Assembly: GCA_965199165.1 (NCBI GenBank)
Contig: OZ240681.1
Span: 248,001 to 312,000, forward strand
DNA from: LMUY01 sp965199165
GTDB taxonomy: Bacteria; Pseudomonadota; Alphaproteobacteria; Acetobacterales; Acetobacteraceae
Reading direction: 5' to 3'
DNA length: 64,000 nucleotides
Shown: positions 27,323 through 37,115 of the stretch, piece by piece
Numbering within the stretch: the first letter of the stretch is position 1
Layout: each line of letters starts with the position of its first letter
The notes under the pieces: generated by a model
What the model saw: only the letters and a program-made list of their open reading frames with translations
The model's database searches: none
What the model was told of the DNA's origin: nothing
Position numbers and translations under genes: made by a program

Positions 27323-28327
27323 CTATCGCCGGCCCATCAGCGCCATCTGCCGCGCCTCGAAGGCGCCGCCGAACTGCGGCCCGGCTTGGGTGCTCGCCGG
27401 CATCGGCGCCCCCTTGGCCGTCAGCGCGCCATAGAAGATGTCGTTGTCTACCTTGATCGGGCCGAGGAACAACTCGCCGGTTTCCTGCGCCACCCGGGTC
27501 AAGGTGACGTCGTATTGCCCGTTCAACGGGAAGCGCAGCCCTTCCACGATGCGTCCGAAGCTGAAGCCCTTCGCCCGCATCTGTGCCGACCCTTCGCACA
27601 GCGCTTCTTCCAGGAAGCGCGTCAGGTAGGAGTTCGCGTAACTTCCAGCCGTCCATTTCGCCCGCAGCTGCCGCAGGAAGTCCAGCTTCGGACGCAGCAG
27701 GGCGTGGAATTGCTCGTGGAACAGCGTGATCTGCTGTTCGTCCAGCGGGAAGCGCGTGTTGATGTGGATATCGCCATAGGGCGTGGCGAAACCATACGCG
27801 TTCGAGAGCTTGCCCCAGGATTTCGGGAATGGATAGCGCTCCACCTTCGGGATGTAGCGCCACGCACCCTCCGCGATGGCGGGCGCCCGCGGGAAGTCCG
27901 CGATCGCAGCCGGACGGGGCAGGTTTGGCCGCTTCCATCGGAACAGCAGCGTCGCCAGCATGTCCACGCCAATCACCCCGATCGCCTGGGCGAGCTTGCC
28001 CGCCGCGTCATCGATCGCGGCGCTCGTCCGCGCCTGGCCTGCCCCGGTGAAGGCTTCGATGGCCAGCTTGGCCGCATGCACGGCGTCCGCGCCGAGCGCC
28101 GCGACCCCCGTCGCCAGCGCCAGCGCGTCGAACACCTCTCCGAACCCGAAGAAATGCGACAACCCCCACAGCACCACCACAGCCTCGATCACGTGCAACG
28201 CCTGGGGAGTCAGCAACTGGCGGATCTGATCCGCCACGTCCGCCGGAACCTTGGGCAGCGTGGCTTGGAGCAGCGCGCCGATCCGCTCGCCCCTGGACAT
28301 CCCTGCGATCTCGGCATCGGTCGCCAC
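27323..28327 (-). CDS. HExxH metallopeptidase with toxin-like membrane segment
   Basis: A 334-residue protein. Residues ~45-95 are hydrophobic (VIEAVVVLWGLSHFFGFGEV ... ALATGVAALGADA), like the membrane or linker region preceding toxin domains in some polymorphic/T6SS effectors. A second short hydrophobic patch lies at ~118-130. A zincin motif HEQFH follows at ~210, with LEEALCEG about 30 residues later supplying a possible third Glu ligand. No signal peptide is present. Neighbours are the co-transcribed 89-residue protein downstream and unrelated metabolic genes. The metallopeptidase motif is seen directly; the toxin role is inferred from architecture. Confidence 0.6.
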   Translation of the reverse strand: MATDAEIAGMSRGERIGALLQATLPKVPADVADQIRQLLTPQALHVIEAVVVLWGLSHFFGFGEVFDALALATGVAALGADAVHAAKLAIEAFTGAGQARTSAAIDDAAGKLAQAIGVIGVDMLATLLFRWKRPNLPRPAAIADFPRAPAIAEGAWRYIPKVERYPFPKSWGKLSNAYGFATPYGDIHINTRFPLDEQQITLFHEQFHALLRPKLDFLRQLRAKWTAGSYANSYLTRFLEEALCEGSAQMRAKGFSFGRIVEGLRFPLNGQYDVTLTRVAQETGELFLGPIKVDNDIFYGALTAKGAPMPASTQAGPQFGGAFEARQMALMGRR

Positions 28328-28368
28328 GGCTTTCTCCCTCTACCAGCCGGCCTTCGAACAGCGGGTGC

Positions 28369-29550
28369 TCAGGACTGGCGTTCCAGGATCGACACGTAGT
28401 TCGCCACGGCGGCGCCCCCCATGTTATACACGGCGCCGACATCCGCCCGCGGCAGCTGCATGTCGCCGGCTTGCCCCGTCAGCTGCATCGCCGTCATCAC
28501 GTGCATCGACACTCCGGTGGCGCCCACCGGGTGGCCCTTCGACTTCAACCCGCCGGAGCGGTTCACCGGCAGCTTGCCATCGGGCGCGGTCCAGCCCTCC
28601 AGCACGGCGCGGGCGCCCTGGCCCTCCGGCGCAAGGCCCATCGCCTCGTATTCGATGAGCTCGGCGATGGTGAAGCAGTCATGCGTCTCGACGAAGGACA
28701 GGTCCTCCAGCGCCAAACCCGCGCCCTCCAGCGCCTTGCTCCAGGCTACCGCGCCAGCCTCGAACCGGGTCGGGTCGCGGCGGGAGAGCGGCAGGAATTC
28801 GTTGACATGCGCGGTGGCGCGGAAGCGGACGGACTTGCCGCCGGCCTGCGCCAGCGCGCGCGCCGTGTCCTCGTCGGCCAGGATCAGCGCGGCGGCGCCG
28901 TCGGACACCAGGGAGCAATCCGTCCGCTTGAGCGGACCGGCGACGTAGGGGTTCTTGTCGGACGCCGTGCGGCAGAACTCGAAGCCGAGGTCGCGCCGCA
29001 TCTGAGCGTATGGGTTGTCGACGCCGTTCTTGTGGTTCTTCGCGGCGATGGCGGCCAGGGCGTCGCTCTGGTCGCCATGGCGCTGGAAATACGTCTCGGC
29101 GATGCGGCCGAACACGCCGGCGAACCCGGCGGGGATGTCGCCCTCCTCCTTGCGGTAGGAGGCGCCCAGGAGATTGTCGCCGACCTGCGGACCAGGCGTG
29201 GACGTCATCTTCTCCACGCCGATCACCAGGGCGAAGCGGCCGCGCCCGGCGGCGATGAAGTCGCGCGCCGCGAACACGGCGGCGGAGCCGGAGGCGCAGG
29301 CATTCTCGTAGCGGGCGGCCGGCTTGAACCGCAAGTCCGGCACGCTCTGCATCGCCAGGGAGCCGGGGAAGTTCTGCTTGCTGAAGCCGCTGTTGAAGTT
29401 GCCGACGAACACGCCGTCGACCTCGGCGGCGGGGATGCCGGCATCCTCGATCGCCGCGCCCGCGACCCGGGCGATCAGGCTTTCCAGGTCGGGGTCGTCC
29501 AGCTTGCCGAAGGGGGAATGCGCCCAGCCGACGATGCATGCCTCGGTCAT
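28369..29550 (-). CDS. thiolase-family acetyl-CoA acyltransferase (SCP-x type)
   Basis: A 393-residue thiolase of the non-decarboxylating, sterol-carrier/lipid-transfer type. The nucleophile Cys lies in YENACASGSAAVFAARD (near residue 90). The second-half motifs are THDCFTIAELIEYEAMG and the His-containing SGGLKSKGHPVGATG. The C-terminal loop is VYNMGGAAVANY, where classical degradative thiolases carry a CxG motif. It would act in acyl-CoA breakdown or beta-ketoacyl-CoA cleavage. It follows tatC on the same strand with a 32-bp gap. Confidence 0.88.
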   Translation of the reverse strand: MTEACIVGWAHSPFGKLDDPDLESLIARVAGAAIEDAGIPAAEVDGVFVGNFNSGFSKQNFPGSLAMQSVPDLRFKPAARYENACASGSAAVFAARDFIAAGRGRFALVIGVEKMTSTPGPQVGDNLLGASYRKEEGDIPAGFAGVFGRIAETYFQRHGDQSDALAAIAAKNHKNGVDNPYAQMRRDLGFEFCRTASDKNPYVAGPLKRTDCSLVSDGAAALILADEDTARALAQAGGKSVRFRATAHVNEFLPLSRRDPTRFEAGAVAWSKALEGAGLALEDLSFVETHDCFTIAELIEYEAMGLAPEGQGARAVLEGWTAPDGKLPVNRSGGLKSKGHPVGATGVSMHVMTAMQLTGQAGDMQLPRADVGAVYNMGGAAVANYVSILERQS

Positions 29551-29582
29551 CGCGTGTTTCCTTCTTGGTTCTTACCGGTGCC

Positions 29583-30365
29583 TCAAGCGTCCACCGGTTT
29601 CTGCTCGACCAGTTGCGCCGCGTAGATCGATACCTCGTAGAGGGCGATCAAGGGCAAGGCGAGGCCGCACTGGGTGATGATGTCGGGCGGCGTCAGCACG
29701 GCGGCGACGATGAACATGCCGACATAGGCGTAGCGCCGCATCTTCTTCAACGACTTGGACGAGACGATGCCGACCTTGGCCAGCAGGGTCAGCAGCACAG
29801 GCAACTGGAAGGCGATGCCGAAGGCGAAGATCAGCTTCATCACCAGGTCGAGGTATTCGCTGACCTTGGCCTGCAGCTCGATCGGCAAGCCCCCTGCCCC
29901 GGTCGGCGTCTCGAACGAGAGGAAGAACCGCCAAGCCACTGGAAAGATGAAATAGTAGGCCAGCGCAGCGCCGAGCACGAACAGGACGGGCGAGGCGATC
30001 AGGAACGGCAGGAAGGCGCGCTTCTCGCTGCGATACAGCCCCGGCGCCACGAACAGGTAGATCTGCGAGGCGATCACCGGGAAGGCGAGGAACGCGCCGC
30101 CGAAGAACGCCACCTTGATGTAGGTGAAGAAGGCTTCGTACAGCGCCGTGTAGATCAGGCGCCGGTCGCTCCCGGTCCTGGACTGCAGGATGTCGGCCAG
30201 CGGCTGCGCCAGGAACGAGTAGATCTGCGTGGAGAAGTGGTAGCAGAAGATGAAGCAGACGAACAACGCCGCGCCCGACCACATCAGCCGCTTGCGCAGC
30301 TCCACCAGGTGCGCGAGCAGCGGCATGGGCGTGTCGTTGATCGGGTCGTCCGTCTTGTCGGCCAA
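29583..30365 (-). CDS. tatC: twin-arginine translocase subunit TatC
   Basis: A 260-residue six-helix membrane protein that recognises twin-arginine signals. The conserved N-terminal motif is MPLLAHLVELRKRLMWSGAA. Later come LYRSEKRAFLPFLIASPVLF and the FAFGIAFQLPVLLTLLAKVG helix. It follows tatB by 23 bp in a leftward run. Likely clients in this window are the DyP peroxidase and the ABC binding protein at 20346. Confidence 0.95.
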   Translation of the reverse strand: MADKTDDPINDTPMPLLAHLVELRKRLMWSGAALFVCFIFCYHFSTQIYSFLAQPLADILQSRTGSDRRLIYTALYEAFFTYIKVAFFGGAFLAFPVIASQIYLFVAPGLYRSEKRAFLPFLIASPVLFVLGAALAYYFIFPVAWRFFLSFETPTGAGGLPIELQAKVSEYLDLVMKLIFAFGIAFQLPVLLTLLAKVGIVSSKSLKKMRRYAYVGMFIVAAVLTPPDIITQCGLALPLIALYEVSIYAAQLVEQKPVDA

Positions 30366-30388
30366 AGCGGGGCTTCCTGTTCGCCGCG

Positions 30389-30868
30389 TCAGACGCTTGG
30401 CGCGTGCGGGCCGGAGGCGTGCTGCGCGGCTTCGGGCGGGATGAAGGCCGGGGCAACAAGCACCGCCGGCGCCGGGTCCGGCGGGATGAAGGCGGGCGCC
30501 GGAGCCTCGATCGTCGGCGTGGCGATGGTGTGCTCGGGCATCGCGGCCACCGGCGTGGTCACCACGGGCGGCGGCTCGCGGATCGGGTCCTGCAGGGACC
30601 GGCGGATAGAGCCGTCGCTGTCCACGGCGCGGGCGATGGTGCCCCGTATGTCCAGGCGGCGGATTTCGCGGAACTGGTCCCGCACCTCGCCCAGATCCGC
30701 CTCGCGGACCATCTCGTCGACGTGGGTCTGGAACTCCGCCGCCATCCGCCTTGCCTTCTTCACCATGCCGGTGATGGCCTTCACGGCGATCGGCAAGTCC
30801 TTGGGCCCGATCAGCACCAGCGCCACGCCGGCGATCAGCGCGATTTCGGACCAGGCAAAATCAAACAT
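30389..30868 (-). CDS. tatB: Sec-independent translocase protein TatB
   Basis: A 159-residue protein: one N-terminal helix (FAWSEIALIAGVALVLIGPK), the Gly-Pro hinge, an amphipathic helix (VKKARRMAAEFQTHVDEM), and a long Pro/Ala-rich tail. The Glu near residue 8 and the LIGPKDLP segment fit TatB rather than TatA. It lies 32 bp after scpB and 23 bp before tatC. No tatA is present in the cluster. Confidence 0.92.
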   Translation of the reverse strand: MFDFAWSEIALIAGVALVLIGPKDLPIAVKAITGMVKKARRMAAEFQTHVDEMVREADLGEVRDQFREIRRLDIRGTIARAVDSDGSIRRSLQDPIREPPPVVTTPVAAMPEHTIATPTIEAPAPAFIPPDPAPAVLVAPAFIPPEAAQHASGPHAPSV

Positions 30869-30900
30869 CGCAGCCGCACCTCTGCCCGCGCTCTAGCACG

Positions 30901-31471
<571 letters not shown>

Positions 31472-31479
<8 letters not shown>

Positions 31480-32227
31480 GTCCGGCGGCGCCCGCGAACA
31501 GGATGGGTCCGAATGCCTGGTCCTGCCGCAGCCGGGCCTGGCCGTCGCGCGCCAGTTCCAGGCCGGCCAGCAAGGTGGCGGCGGTGGCGGCGCGCCGGGC
31601 GAGCGGGTCGAAGGTGCGGTCGGGAAGGAATTGCTCCAGCACCGTCCAGTCCGGCACGTGGCGCAGCATGGCGCCGAGCCGGCCCAGCGCGTCCTGCACG
31701 CTCCAGAGCGGGCTGCCGGCCGGGCGATAGCTGCGCCGGCCGCCGCCGCGCCGCATCGCCGCCAGATAGGCGCGCAGCAGCCCGGCGGTATCGGCGGCCA
31801 GGCCGGAGCGGTCGAACTCGGTGAAGCTCTCCGACTCGGGGCGGCCCCAAACGTCGCGGCCAAGGCTGGGGCGGTCGTCCAGCCACGCCGCCGCGGCCCG
31901 CACGCGTTGCAGCGCCAGGATGCGGGCGGCGAGCACCTCCGCGGCCTCCAGCCCCTCCTCGGCCTCCGGCACGTCCTCCGGCAGCAGCAGGCGGGACTTC
32001 AGCCAGGTCAGCCAGGCCGCCATCACCAGCCAGTCCGCCGCCAGCTCCAGGCGGACGCGCCGGGCCCCTTCCACCGCGGCGAGGAACTGCTCCACCAGCC
32101 GGAGGATCGAAATCCGGGCCAGGTCGACCTTCTGGGCCCGGGCCAGGTCCAGCAGCAGGTCCAACGGCCCCTCAAACCCCTCGAGCTGGACGGCCAGGCG
32201 CTGAGAGTCGGGGGGCTCAGCCGTCAT
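31472..32227 (-). CDS. scpA: segregation and condensation protein ScpA
   Basis: A 251-residue kleisin. The N-terminal domain opens FEGPLDLLLDLARAQKVDLA, followed by ARISILRLVEQFLAA and the helix DWLVMAAWLTWLKSRLLLPE, all canonical. The C-terminal winged helix contains VLEQFLPDRTFDPLARRAAT. It overlaps both neighbours (11 nt with the M50 protease gene, 8 nt with scpB), showing a continuous operon. Confidence 0.93.
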
Positions 32228-32918
32228 TGCCGGCCAGGTGCATGACGAGGTCCATCGCGCGCGGGATCGCCGTGGTCAACGCGTCGCCCACCGGGTCGAA
32301 CTCGATGCCGACGGCGTGCAGCAGCTGCGGCAGCAGGAAGACGCCCAGCAGCACGAAGGCGATGCCGGCCCGCTCGATCCGCGCCCACCGGATGGCGAGC
32401 GGCAGCGGCAGCACGCCGACCACGATGCGGCCGCCATCCATGGGCGGGATCGGCAAGAGGTTGAACAGGCCGAGCGCCAGGTTGGTCAGGATGAACATGT
32501 AGAGGAAGTTCACCGCCACGTCGCCGGCGGCACCCGGCCAGGCGTCGCTCGTGCGCAGCGCCAGCGCCGCCAGCCACGCGAGCAGGAAGTTCATCAGCGG
32601 CCCGGCCGCCGCCACCAGCGCCATGTCCTGCCGCGGATGGCGGAAGCGGGCGGCGTTCACCGGCACCGGCTTGGCCCAGCCGAACATGAACGCCACGTGG
32701 CGGATGGTCAGCAACTGCGCCAGGAGCAGGAAGCCCGGCAGCAGGATCGTGCCGACCCGGTCCACGTGGCGCAGCGGGTTCAGCGAGAGGCGGCCCGCCA
32801 GCCGGGCGGTGTCGTCGCCCAGCGCCCAGGCGGCGATGCCGTGCGCCGCCTCGTGCAGGGTGATGGCGCCGATCGCCGCGATGACGGTGACGGCGATGTC
32901 CAGCCAGTTGAGGGTCAT
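32217..32918 (-). CDS. site-2 protease family (M50) membrane metalloprotease
   Basis: A 233-residue polytopic protein. The zinc motif HEAAH (residues ~22-26) lies in the first long helix, with the third ligand in NLLPIPPMDGGRI near residue 158. The intermediate motif LVAAAGPLMNFLLAWLAALA is the conserved GPxxN. This is the short bacterial branch (YwhC/Rv-like) without PDZ domains, of uncertain substrate. It commonly sits beside scpA, as here. ATGA overlap with nagZ upstream. Confidence 0.9.
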   Translation of the reverse strand: MTLNWLDIAVTVIAAIGAITLHEAAHGIAAWALGDDTARLAGRLSLNPLRHVDRVGTILLPGFLLLAQLLTIRHVAFMFGWAKPVPVNAARFRHPRQDMALVAAAGPLMNFLLAWLAALALRTSDAWPGAAGDVAVNFLYMFILTNLALGLFNLLPIPPMDGGRIVVGVLPLPLAIRWARIERAGIAFVLLGVFLLPQLLHAVGIEFDPVGDALTTAIPRAMDLVMHLAGNDG

Positions 32919-33904
32919 GCCAGCAGCGCATCCCGCTCCGCCAGCAGGGCGGCGGCGTCAAGCGCCTGGCGGGAGCGGTCGGCCAGGAACAGGGCGGCGC
33001 GCATGCGGCCCAGCGTCGCCTCCGTGGCCGGCGGGCAGGCGTCCAGCACGGCCGCCGTCTCCGCCAGCACGCCCGAGCAGTGCAGCGCCAGGTCGCACCC
33101 GGCGGCGAGCGCGGCGGCGGTCCGCTCCGCCGGCGTGCCGGTGAGCGCGCCCATGGTCAGGTCGTCGCTGACCAGCACGCCGCCGAACCGGAGACGGCCG
33201 CGGATGAGCTCGGCGATGACCGTGGCGGATTGCGTCGCGGGATGCGCCGGGTCGGCTGCCTCGTAGACGATGTGCGCGGTCATCATCCAAGGCAGATGGG
33301 CACAGCGCACGAACGGCGCCAGGTCGCCGTCGTCGATGCCGGGCAGGCGCGGCAGGCTGCCATGGCTGTCGACGGTGGCGCGCCCATGGCCGGGGCAGTG
33401 TTTGCCGACCGGCTGCACCCCGGCCGCGAGCAGCCCGGCAGCCATGCTGGCGGCCATCTCCCCCACCACGGCCGGGTCGGCGGCGTAGGCGCGGTTCCCG
33501 ACCACGTCGCTGGCGCCAGGGACGGCAAGGTCCAGCACCGGGGCGCAGACGACCTCCAGCCCGGCCGCAGCCGCCTCCAGCCCGATCAACGCGCCGGTCA
33601 GCCAGGCGGCGCGCAGGCCGGCCGGGCGGTCGGCCGCTTCCAACGCGCCCAGCTCGCCGGCGGAGGGGTGCGCCAGCCAATGCGGCGGACGGAGCCGCGC
33701 GACGCGCCCGCCCTCCTGGTCCACCATCGTGACGGCGAGCGGCGGCAGCACGCGGGCGACATGCGACGTCAGGGCGGCAAGCTGGGCCGGGTCGACCACG
33801 TTGCGGGCGAACAGGATCACCCCAGCCGGCCGGTGCTCCCGGAACAGCGCGACCTCCGCGGCACTCAGCGCCGACCCGGCGATGCCGACGACGGCCGCTT
33901 TCAG
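32915..33904 (-). CDS. nagZ: beta-N-acetylhexosaminidase NagZ
   Basis: A glycoside hydrolase family 3 enzyme of about 329 residues that removes GlcNAc from muropeptides in the cytoplasm during peptidoglycan recycling. The catalytic loop is KHCPGHGRATVDSHGSLP (Asp-His dyad), the nucleophile Asp is in SDDLTMGAL, and VDQEGGRVARL is conserved. The start is uncertain. The homologous N-terminus (LKAAVVGIAGSAL) has no ATG or GTG before it. A CTG at 33904-33902 overlaps the aminotransferase stop as CTGA. The only nearby canonical codon is a TTG at 33958, which would add 18 Arg/Gly-rich residues. Confidence 0.88.
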   Translation of the reverse strand: MKAAVVGIAGSALSAAEVALFREHRPAGVILFARNVVDPAQLAALTSHVARVLPPLAVTMVDQEGGRVARLRPPHWLAHPSAGELGALEAADRPAGLRAAWLTGALIGLEAAAAGLEVVCAPVLDLAVPGASDVVGNRAYAADPAVVGEMAASMAAGLLAAGVQPVGKHCPGHGRATVDSHGSLPRLPGIDDGDLAPFVRCAHLPWMMTAHIVYEAADPAHPATQSATVIAELIRGRLRFGGVLVSDDLTMGALTGTPAERTAAALAAGCDLALHCSGVLAETAAVLDACPPATEATLGRMRAALFLADRSRQALDAAALLAERDALLA

Positions 33905-35058
33905 TGGAACGACCGAAGGCGCTGCACGGCGTCCGCCACCGCGGCTTCGGGGCCGCAATAGCTGAAGCGCACGGTGCGGTGGCCGCGCGCGGCGTCGAAA
34001 TCCACGCCGCCGGCGGCGGCGATGCCAGCCTCCGCCAGAAGGCGGGCGCAGAAGGCGGCGCTGTCGTCCGTTCGGTCGGCGATTTCGGCGTAGAGGTAGA
34101 AGGCACCCTCGGCCGGCGCCAGCCGGTCGAAGCCGACGCCGGGCATCTCGCGCAGCAGCAGGTCGCGGGAGCGGGCGTAGCGGGCGACGTTGGCGGCCAG
34201 TTCGTCGTGGCAGTCGAAGGCCGCCTCCGCCGCGACCTGGGCGATGTGCGGGGCGGAGATGAAGAGGTTCTGCGCCAGGCACTCCACCGGGCGAACCAGC
34301 TGCTCCGGCAGGACCGTCCAGCCGATCCGCCAGCCGGTCATGGAGAAATATTTGGAGAAGCTGTTGATGACGACGGCGCTGGGGCTGAACGCGGCCGCGG
34401 TGGCGACGGCCTGGCCGTATTGCAGGCCGTGGTAGATCTCGTCACTGATCAGGCGCACGCCATGGGTGTGGCACCAGGTGGCGATGGCAGCCAGCTCGTC
34501 GCGGTGGAGCATGGTCCCCGCGGGGTTGCATGGAGAGGCGACGATCAGCCCTTCCGGCCGCGGGTCCAGCCGCTCCAGGGCGGCTATCGTCGGCTGGTAG
34601 CGCGTCTGCACCCCCGTCTCGATGACGACCGGCCGCAGCCCGAGGGCGGCGGCGATGTTGCGGTAGGGCGGGTAGTAGGGGGCGGCCATGGCGATGCGGT
34701 CGCCGGGATCGAATGCGGCCAAGAACACCAGGGGGAAGGCGGCGGAGGCGCCCATGGTCACGGCGATGCGCGCCGGGTCGAGCGTGTGGCCATACCAGTG
34801 CTGGCTGTGGGCGGCGATGCGGGCGCGCAGGGCTGGCCGCCCGAACGCCTCCGTGTAGCCGAGCGGCGACCCTCCCTCCAGCGCGCGCCGGGCTGCCTCC
34901 ACCGCACCGCGCGGGGCGCCGGTGCCGGGCTGGCCGACCTCCATGCGGATGATGCCGGGTGCGCCTGCGGGCAGCGCCGCCTGCCGCGCATTGGCCGCCG
35001 CGATGACGTCCATCACGCGGAAGGGCGGCACCGCGGCGGTGCGGCCGACTTTCAGCAA
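33901..35058 (-). CDS. class I/II PLP-dependent aminotransferase
   Basis: A 385-residue fold-type I aminotransferase. The PLP Lys lies in SFSKYFSMTGWRIGW. Upstream are the substrate/PLP motif ASPCNPAGTMLHRDEL and SDEIYHGLQYG. The substrate Arg is probably in the C-terminal VRFSYCGP. It starts with a TTG at 35058 (GGAG ten bases upstream) and ends overlapping nagZ. The substrate is not predictable: aspartate, alanine or aromatic amino acids are possible. Confidence 0.88.
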   Translation of the reverse strand: MLKVGRTAAVPPFRVMDVIAAANARQAALPAGAPGIIRMEVGQPGTGAPRGAVEAARRALEGGSPLGYTEAFGRPALRARIAAHSQHWYGHTLDPARIAVTMGASAAFPLVFLAAFDPGDRIAMAAPYYPPYRNIAAALGLRPVVIETGVQTRYQPTIAALERLDPRPEGLIVASPCNPAGTMLHRDELAAIATWCHTHGVRLISDEIYHGLQYGQAVATAAAFSPSAVVINSFSKYFSMTGWRIGWTVLPEQLVRPVECLAQNLFISAPHIAQVAAEAAFDCHDELAANVARYARSRDLLLREMPGVGFDRLAPAEGAFYLYAEIADRTDDSAAFCARLLAEAGIAAAGGVDFDAARGHRTVRFSYCGPEAAVADAVQRLRSFH

Positions 35059-35067
35059 AGGACGCTC

Positions 35068-35418
35068 CTACTGGATTTGCAGCTCGGTCGCGGCGATGCT
35101 GATGGACGGGTTGCGCTGGTCCGGCGTGCGATGGTCCGGTTCCGACGGGTAGCCCGTCACGGTGGCCCGGCACAGATTGAAGCAGCGGCGCAGGTCGACG
35201 CGCTCCTGGCCTTGCAGCGCGGGGAAGTGGAAGTCGACCGTCCCGTTGGAGGGCATGCCCGGAACCTTGAACATGTGGCACTTGTCCAGGTCGCACAGCA
35301 TGTCCGCGGGGCCATAGGTCGTCGAACCTTCGTGCGGGGGCGCCAGGTGGAAGGACACCGGCGGGAGCGGCGCGGCGGCACCGACGAGGATCATCGACAG
35401 GATCAGCAGATACCGCAT
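35068..35418 (-). CDS. small secreted protein of unknown function
   Basis: A 116-residue protein with a signal peptide (MRYLLILSMILVGAAAPLPP) and four Cys residues in the mature part: the pair in MLCDLDKCH and the pair in RRCFNLCR. These could make two disulfides. The ATG at 35418 is supported by AAGGGA nine bases upstream; a start 111 bp further up would hide the signal. It lies 9 bp before the aminotransferase start on the same strand, so it may be co-transcribed. No family recognised. Confidence 0.6.
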   Translation of the reverse strand: MRYLLILSMILVGAAAPLPPVSFHLAPPHEGSTTYGPADMLCDLDKCHMFKVPGMPSNGTVDFHFPALQGQERVDLRRCFNLCRATVTGYPSEPDHRTPDQRNPSISIAATELQIQ

Positions 35419-35549
35419 GGAGGCGTCCCTTTCGCATGTCCGAGCGGCCGTTCCGACAGCCGCTCGCACGAACCGTGTTGACGACCGCTTCTTAGTCGAA
35501 GTCCTGCGGTCGGCCCAGGCCATAAGCAACCGGAACCGTTACGGCAGCG

Positions 35550-36986
35550 TCAACTGCCACCCGCCGCGAGGCCGCTGCCGCGGCTGTCGGTGATCCAGCC
35601 GCAGCTATCCTCGTTGCCGGGCAGGTAGCGGGTGCAGGCGATCGCGTTGGCGCGCCCCGGTTCCGGCACGGGCGTGTTGGACTGGCCGGCCAGGATGTTC
35701 GTCAGCCCCGACGCCACGGCGAGGGGCGCACCCTCCTGCCCGCTGCCGCCGACGGCGGCGCGGAACGCCCGCAGGCTCGGGTTCCAGGCAATCGCGGCCG
35801 CCAGGAGCGGGGGCGGCACGCTGGCGGGCGAGGCGGCCATGACGATCCCGGTGCCGGGGGCGATCCGCCCGGTGCCGAACAGGTTGTCCATGGTGAGTGC
35901 GCACACCACGGCATTGCCGTCGCGGTCCAGGGTGGCGAAGGTGGTGGAGGCGGGCAATGCGGGCAGCGGGCCGGCCGTGAGGTCCCGTGCCGCCAGCAGC
36001 GCGGCGGGGTCCGCCCCGCCGGCGCGCCACCGTGCAGCCACCGCCAGGGCGCGGGTTTGCGCCGCCGCGGGGTTGCCCGGCGTCGCCTGCAGCGCCTGGA
36101 AGGCGGCGGCGGCAGCGAGGCCGCCATCGGCGGGCGGCGGCAGGAACGCCACCTGGTCGCGCCCGGCGGCGACGATCAACGGGCCGACCGTCTTCGGCAG
36201 GGCCGCACGCAGGTCGGCCGCCGTGACGCCGCCGCCTGCGACGGTGGAGGCGACCTCGAACCGGCGGGCGAGCGCACCCTGATAAAGATCCCCCACGCCG
36301 GAGACGCGCAGCTGCGCGAGCGTCGCGCCCAGGTCCGGCTGGGTCATGCTCGCGCCCTCCGTCAGGACGCTGCCGCCCGGGGCGAAGACGGCGCGGGCCG
36401 CCGGGTCGGACAGCAACGGGCCGGCCACCAGCTGCAGATCCCGCACGAAGGCGCGGGAGGCGGGGGTGCCGAACCGGGCGAGCTGTTCGGCGGGGGCGAC
36501 CAGCGTCTCGAACGGGCGGCGGCCGTAGCGGGCGTGCAGCGCGAACAGGCCGCGGGCCAGCATCGGAACGGCGGCGGGGCGGTCGCTCTGCGCCGCGGCC
36601 TTGGCGGGTGCCACCGGGGTGAACACGATCCCCTCCGGCACGCCTTCGCCGGCGCCGGTACGCGCCGGGCTGTAGGCGATGCAGGCGCCGCCGGAGCCGA
36701 GGCTGGCGCGGGAAGGGTAGGTCACGGCGAGGGTGAAGCCGATCGCCACGGCCGCGTCCGCCGCGGTGCCGCCCAGGACCAGGACCTCGCGCCCGGCCAG
36801 CGCCGCGGTCGGCTCGTCGGCGACGACGCCGCCGACGAAGCCGCTGATGCGCCGCGGTTCGGAGCCCGGCCCCTGCACCCCGCCGCCGAGGAAGGTCTGC
36901 TGCACCTCGCCCAGCGTGGAGCATGCGGCGATGGCACCGCACAGGGCCAGCATCAGGCTGGCGCGCATCCGTCTGGCGGCTGGCAT
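35550..36986 (-). CDS. gamma-glutamyltransferase-family lipoprotein
   Basis: A 478-residue protein of the Ntn-hydrolase GGT family. A lipobox (I-A-A-C, Cys22) marks it as a lipoprotein. GGTAADAAVAIGFTLAVTYP and LGSGGACIAY are GGT large-subunit motifs. The autoprocessing/nucleophile Thr is probably the first Thr of PASTTFATLDRDGNAVVCAL (~residue 348), and GTGRIAPGTGIVMAAS follows. It is shorter than typical GGT (about 550), and the usual TTH is TTF. The substrate may therefore differ from glutathione, or activity may be reduced. The start is the ATG at 36986; 36968 and 37040 are alternatives. Confidence 0.75.
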   Translation of the reverse strand: MPAARRMRASLMLALCGAIAACSTLGEVQQTFLGGGVQGPGSEPRRISGFVGGVVADEPTAALAGREVLVLGGTAADAAVAIGFTLAVTYPSRASLGSGGACIAYSPARTGAGEGVPEGIVFTPVAPAKAAAQSDRPAAVPMLARGLFALHARYGRRPFETLVAPAEQLARFGTPASRAFVRDLQLVAGPLLSDPAARAVFAPGGSVLTEGASMTQPDLGATLAQLRVSGVGDLYQGALARRFEVASTVAGGGVTAADLRAALPKTVGPLIVAAGRDQVAFLPPPADGGLAAAAAFQALQATPGNPAAAQTRALAVAARWRAGGADPAALLAARDLTAGPLPALPASTTFATLDRDGNAVVCALTMDNLFGTGRIAPGTGIVMAASPASVPPPLLAAAIAWNPSLRAFRAAVGGSGQEGAPLAVASGLTNILAGQSNTPVPEPGRANAIACTRYLPGNEDSCGWITDSRGSGLAAGGS

Positions 36987-37115
36987 CGGCGTGTCGCATC
37001 CTCCGTCGGCCGGTATTGGCTTGGCCGGGACCCGTGCCATAACCGGCTTCGCGATGGGCGGCAAATCACCCGCCGCGTCCGGGCAGCACCTCCTTTGGGC
37101 AGGGATGGAGAGTTC

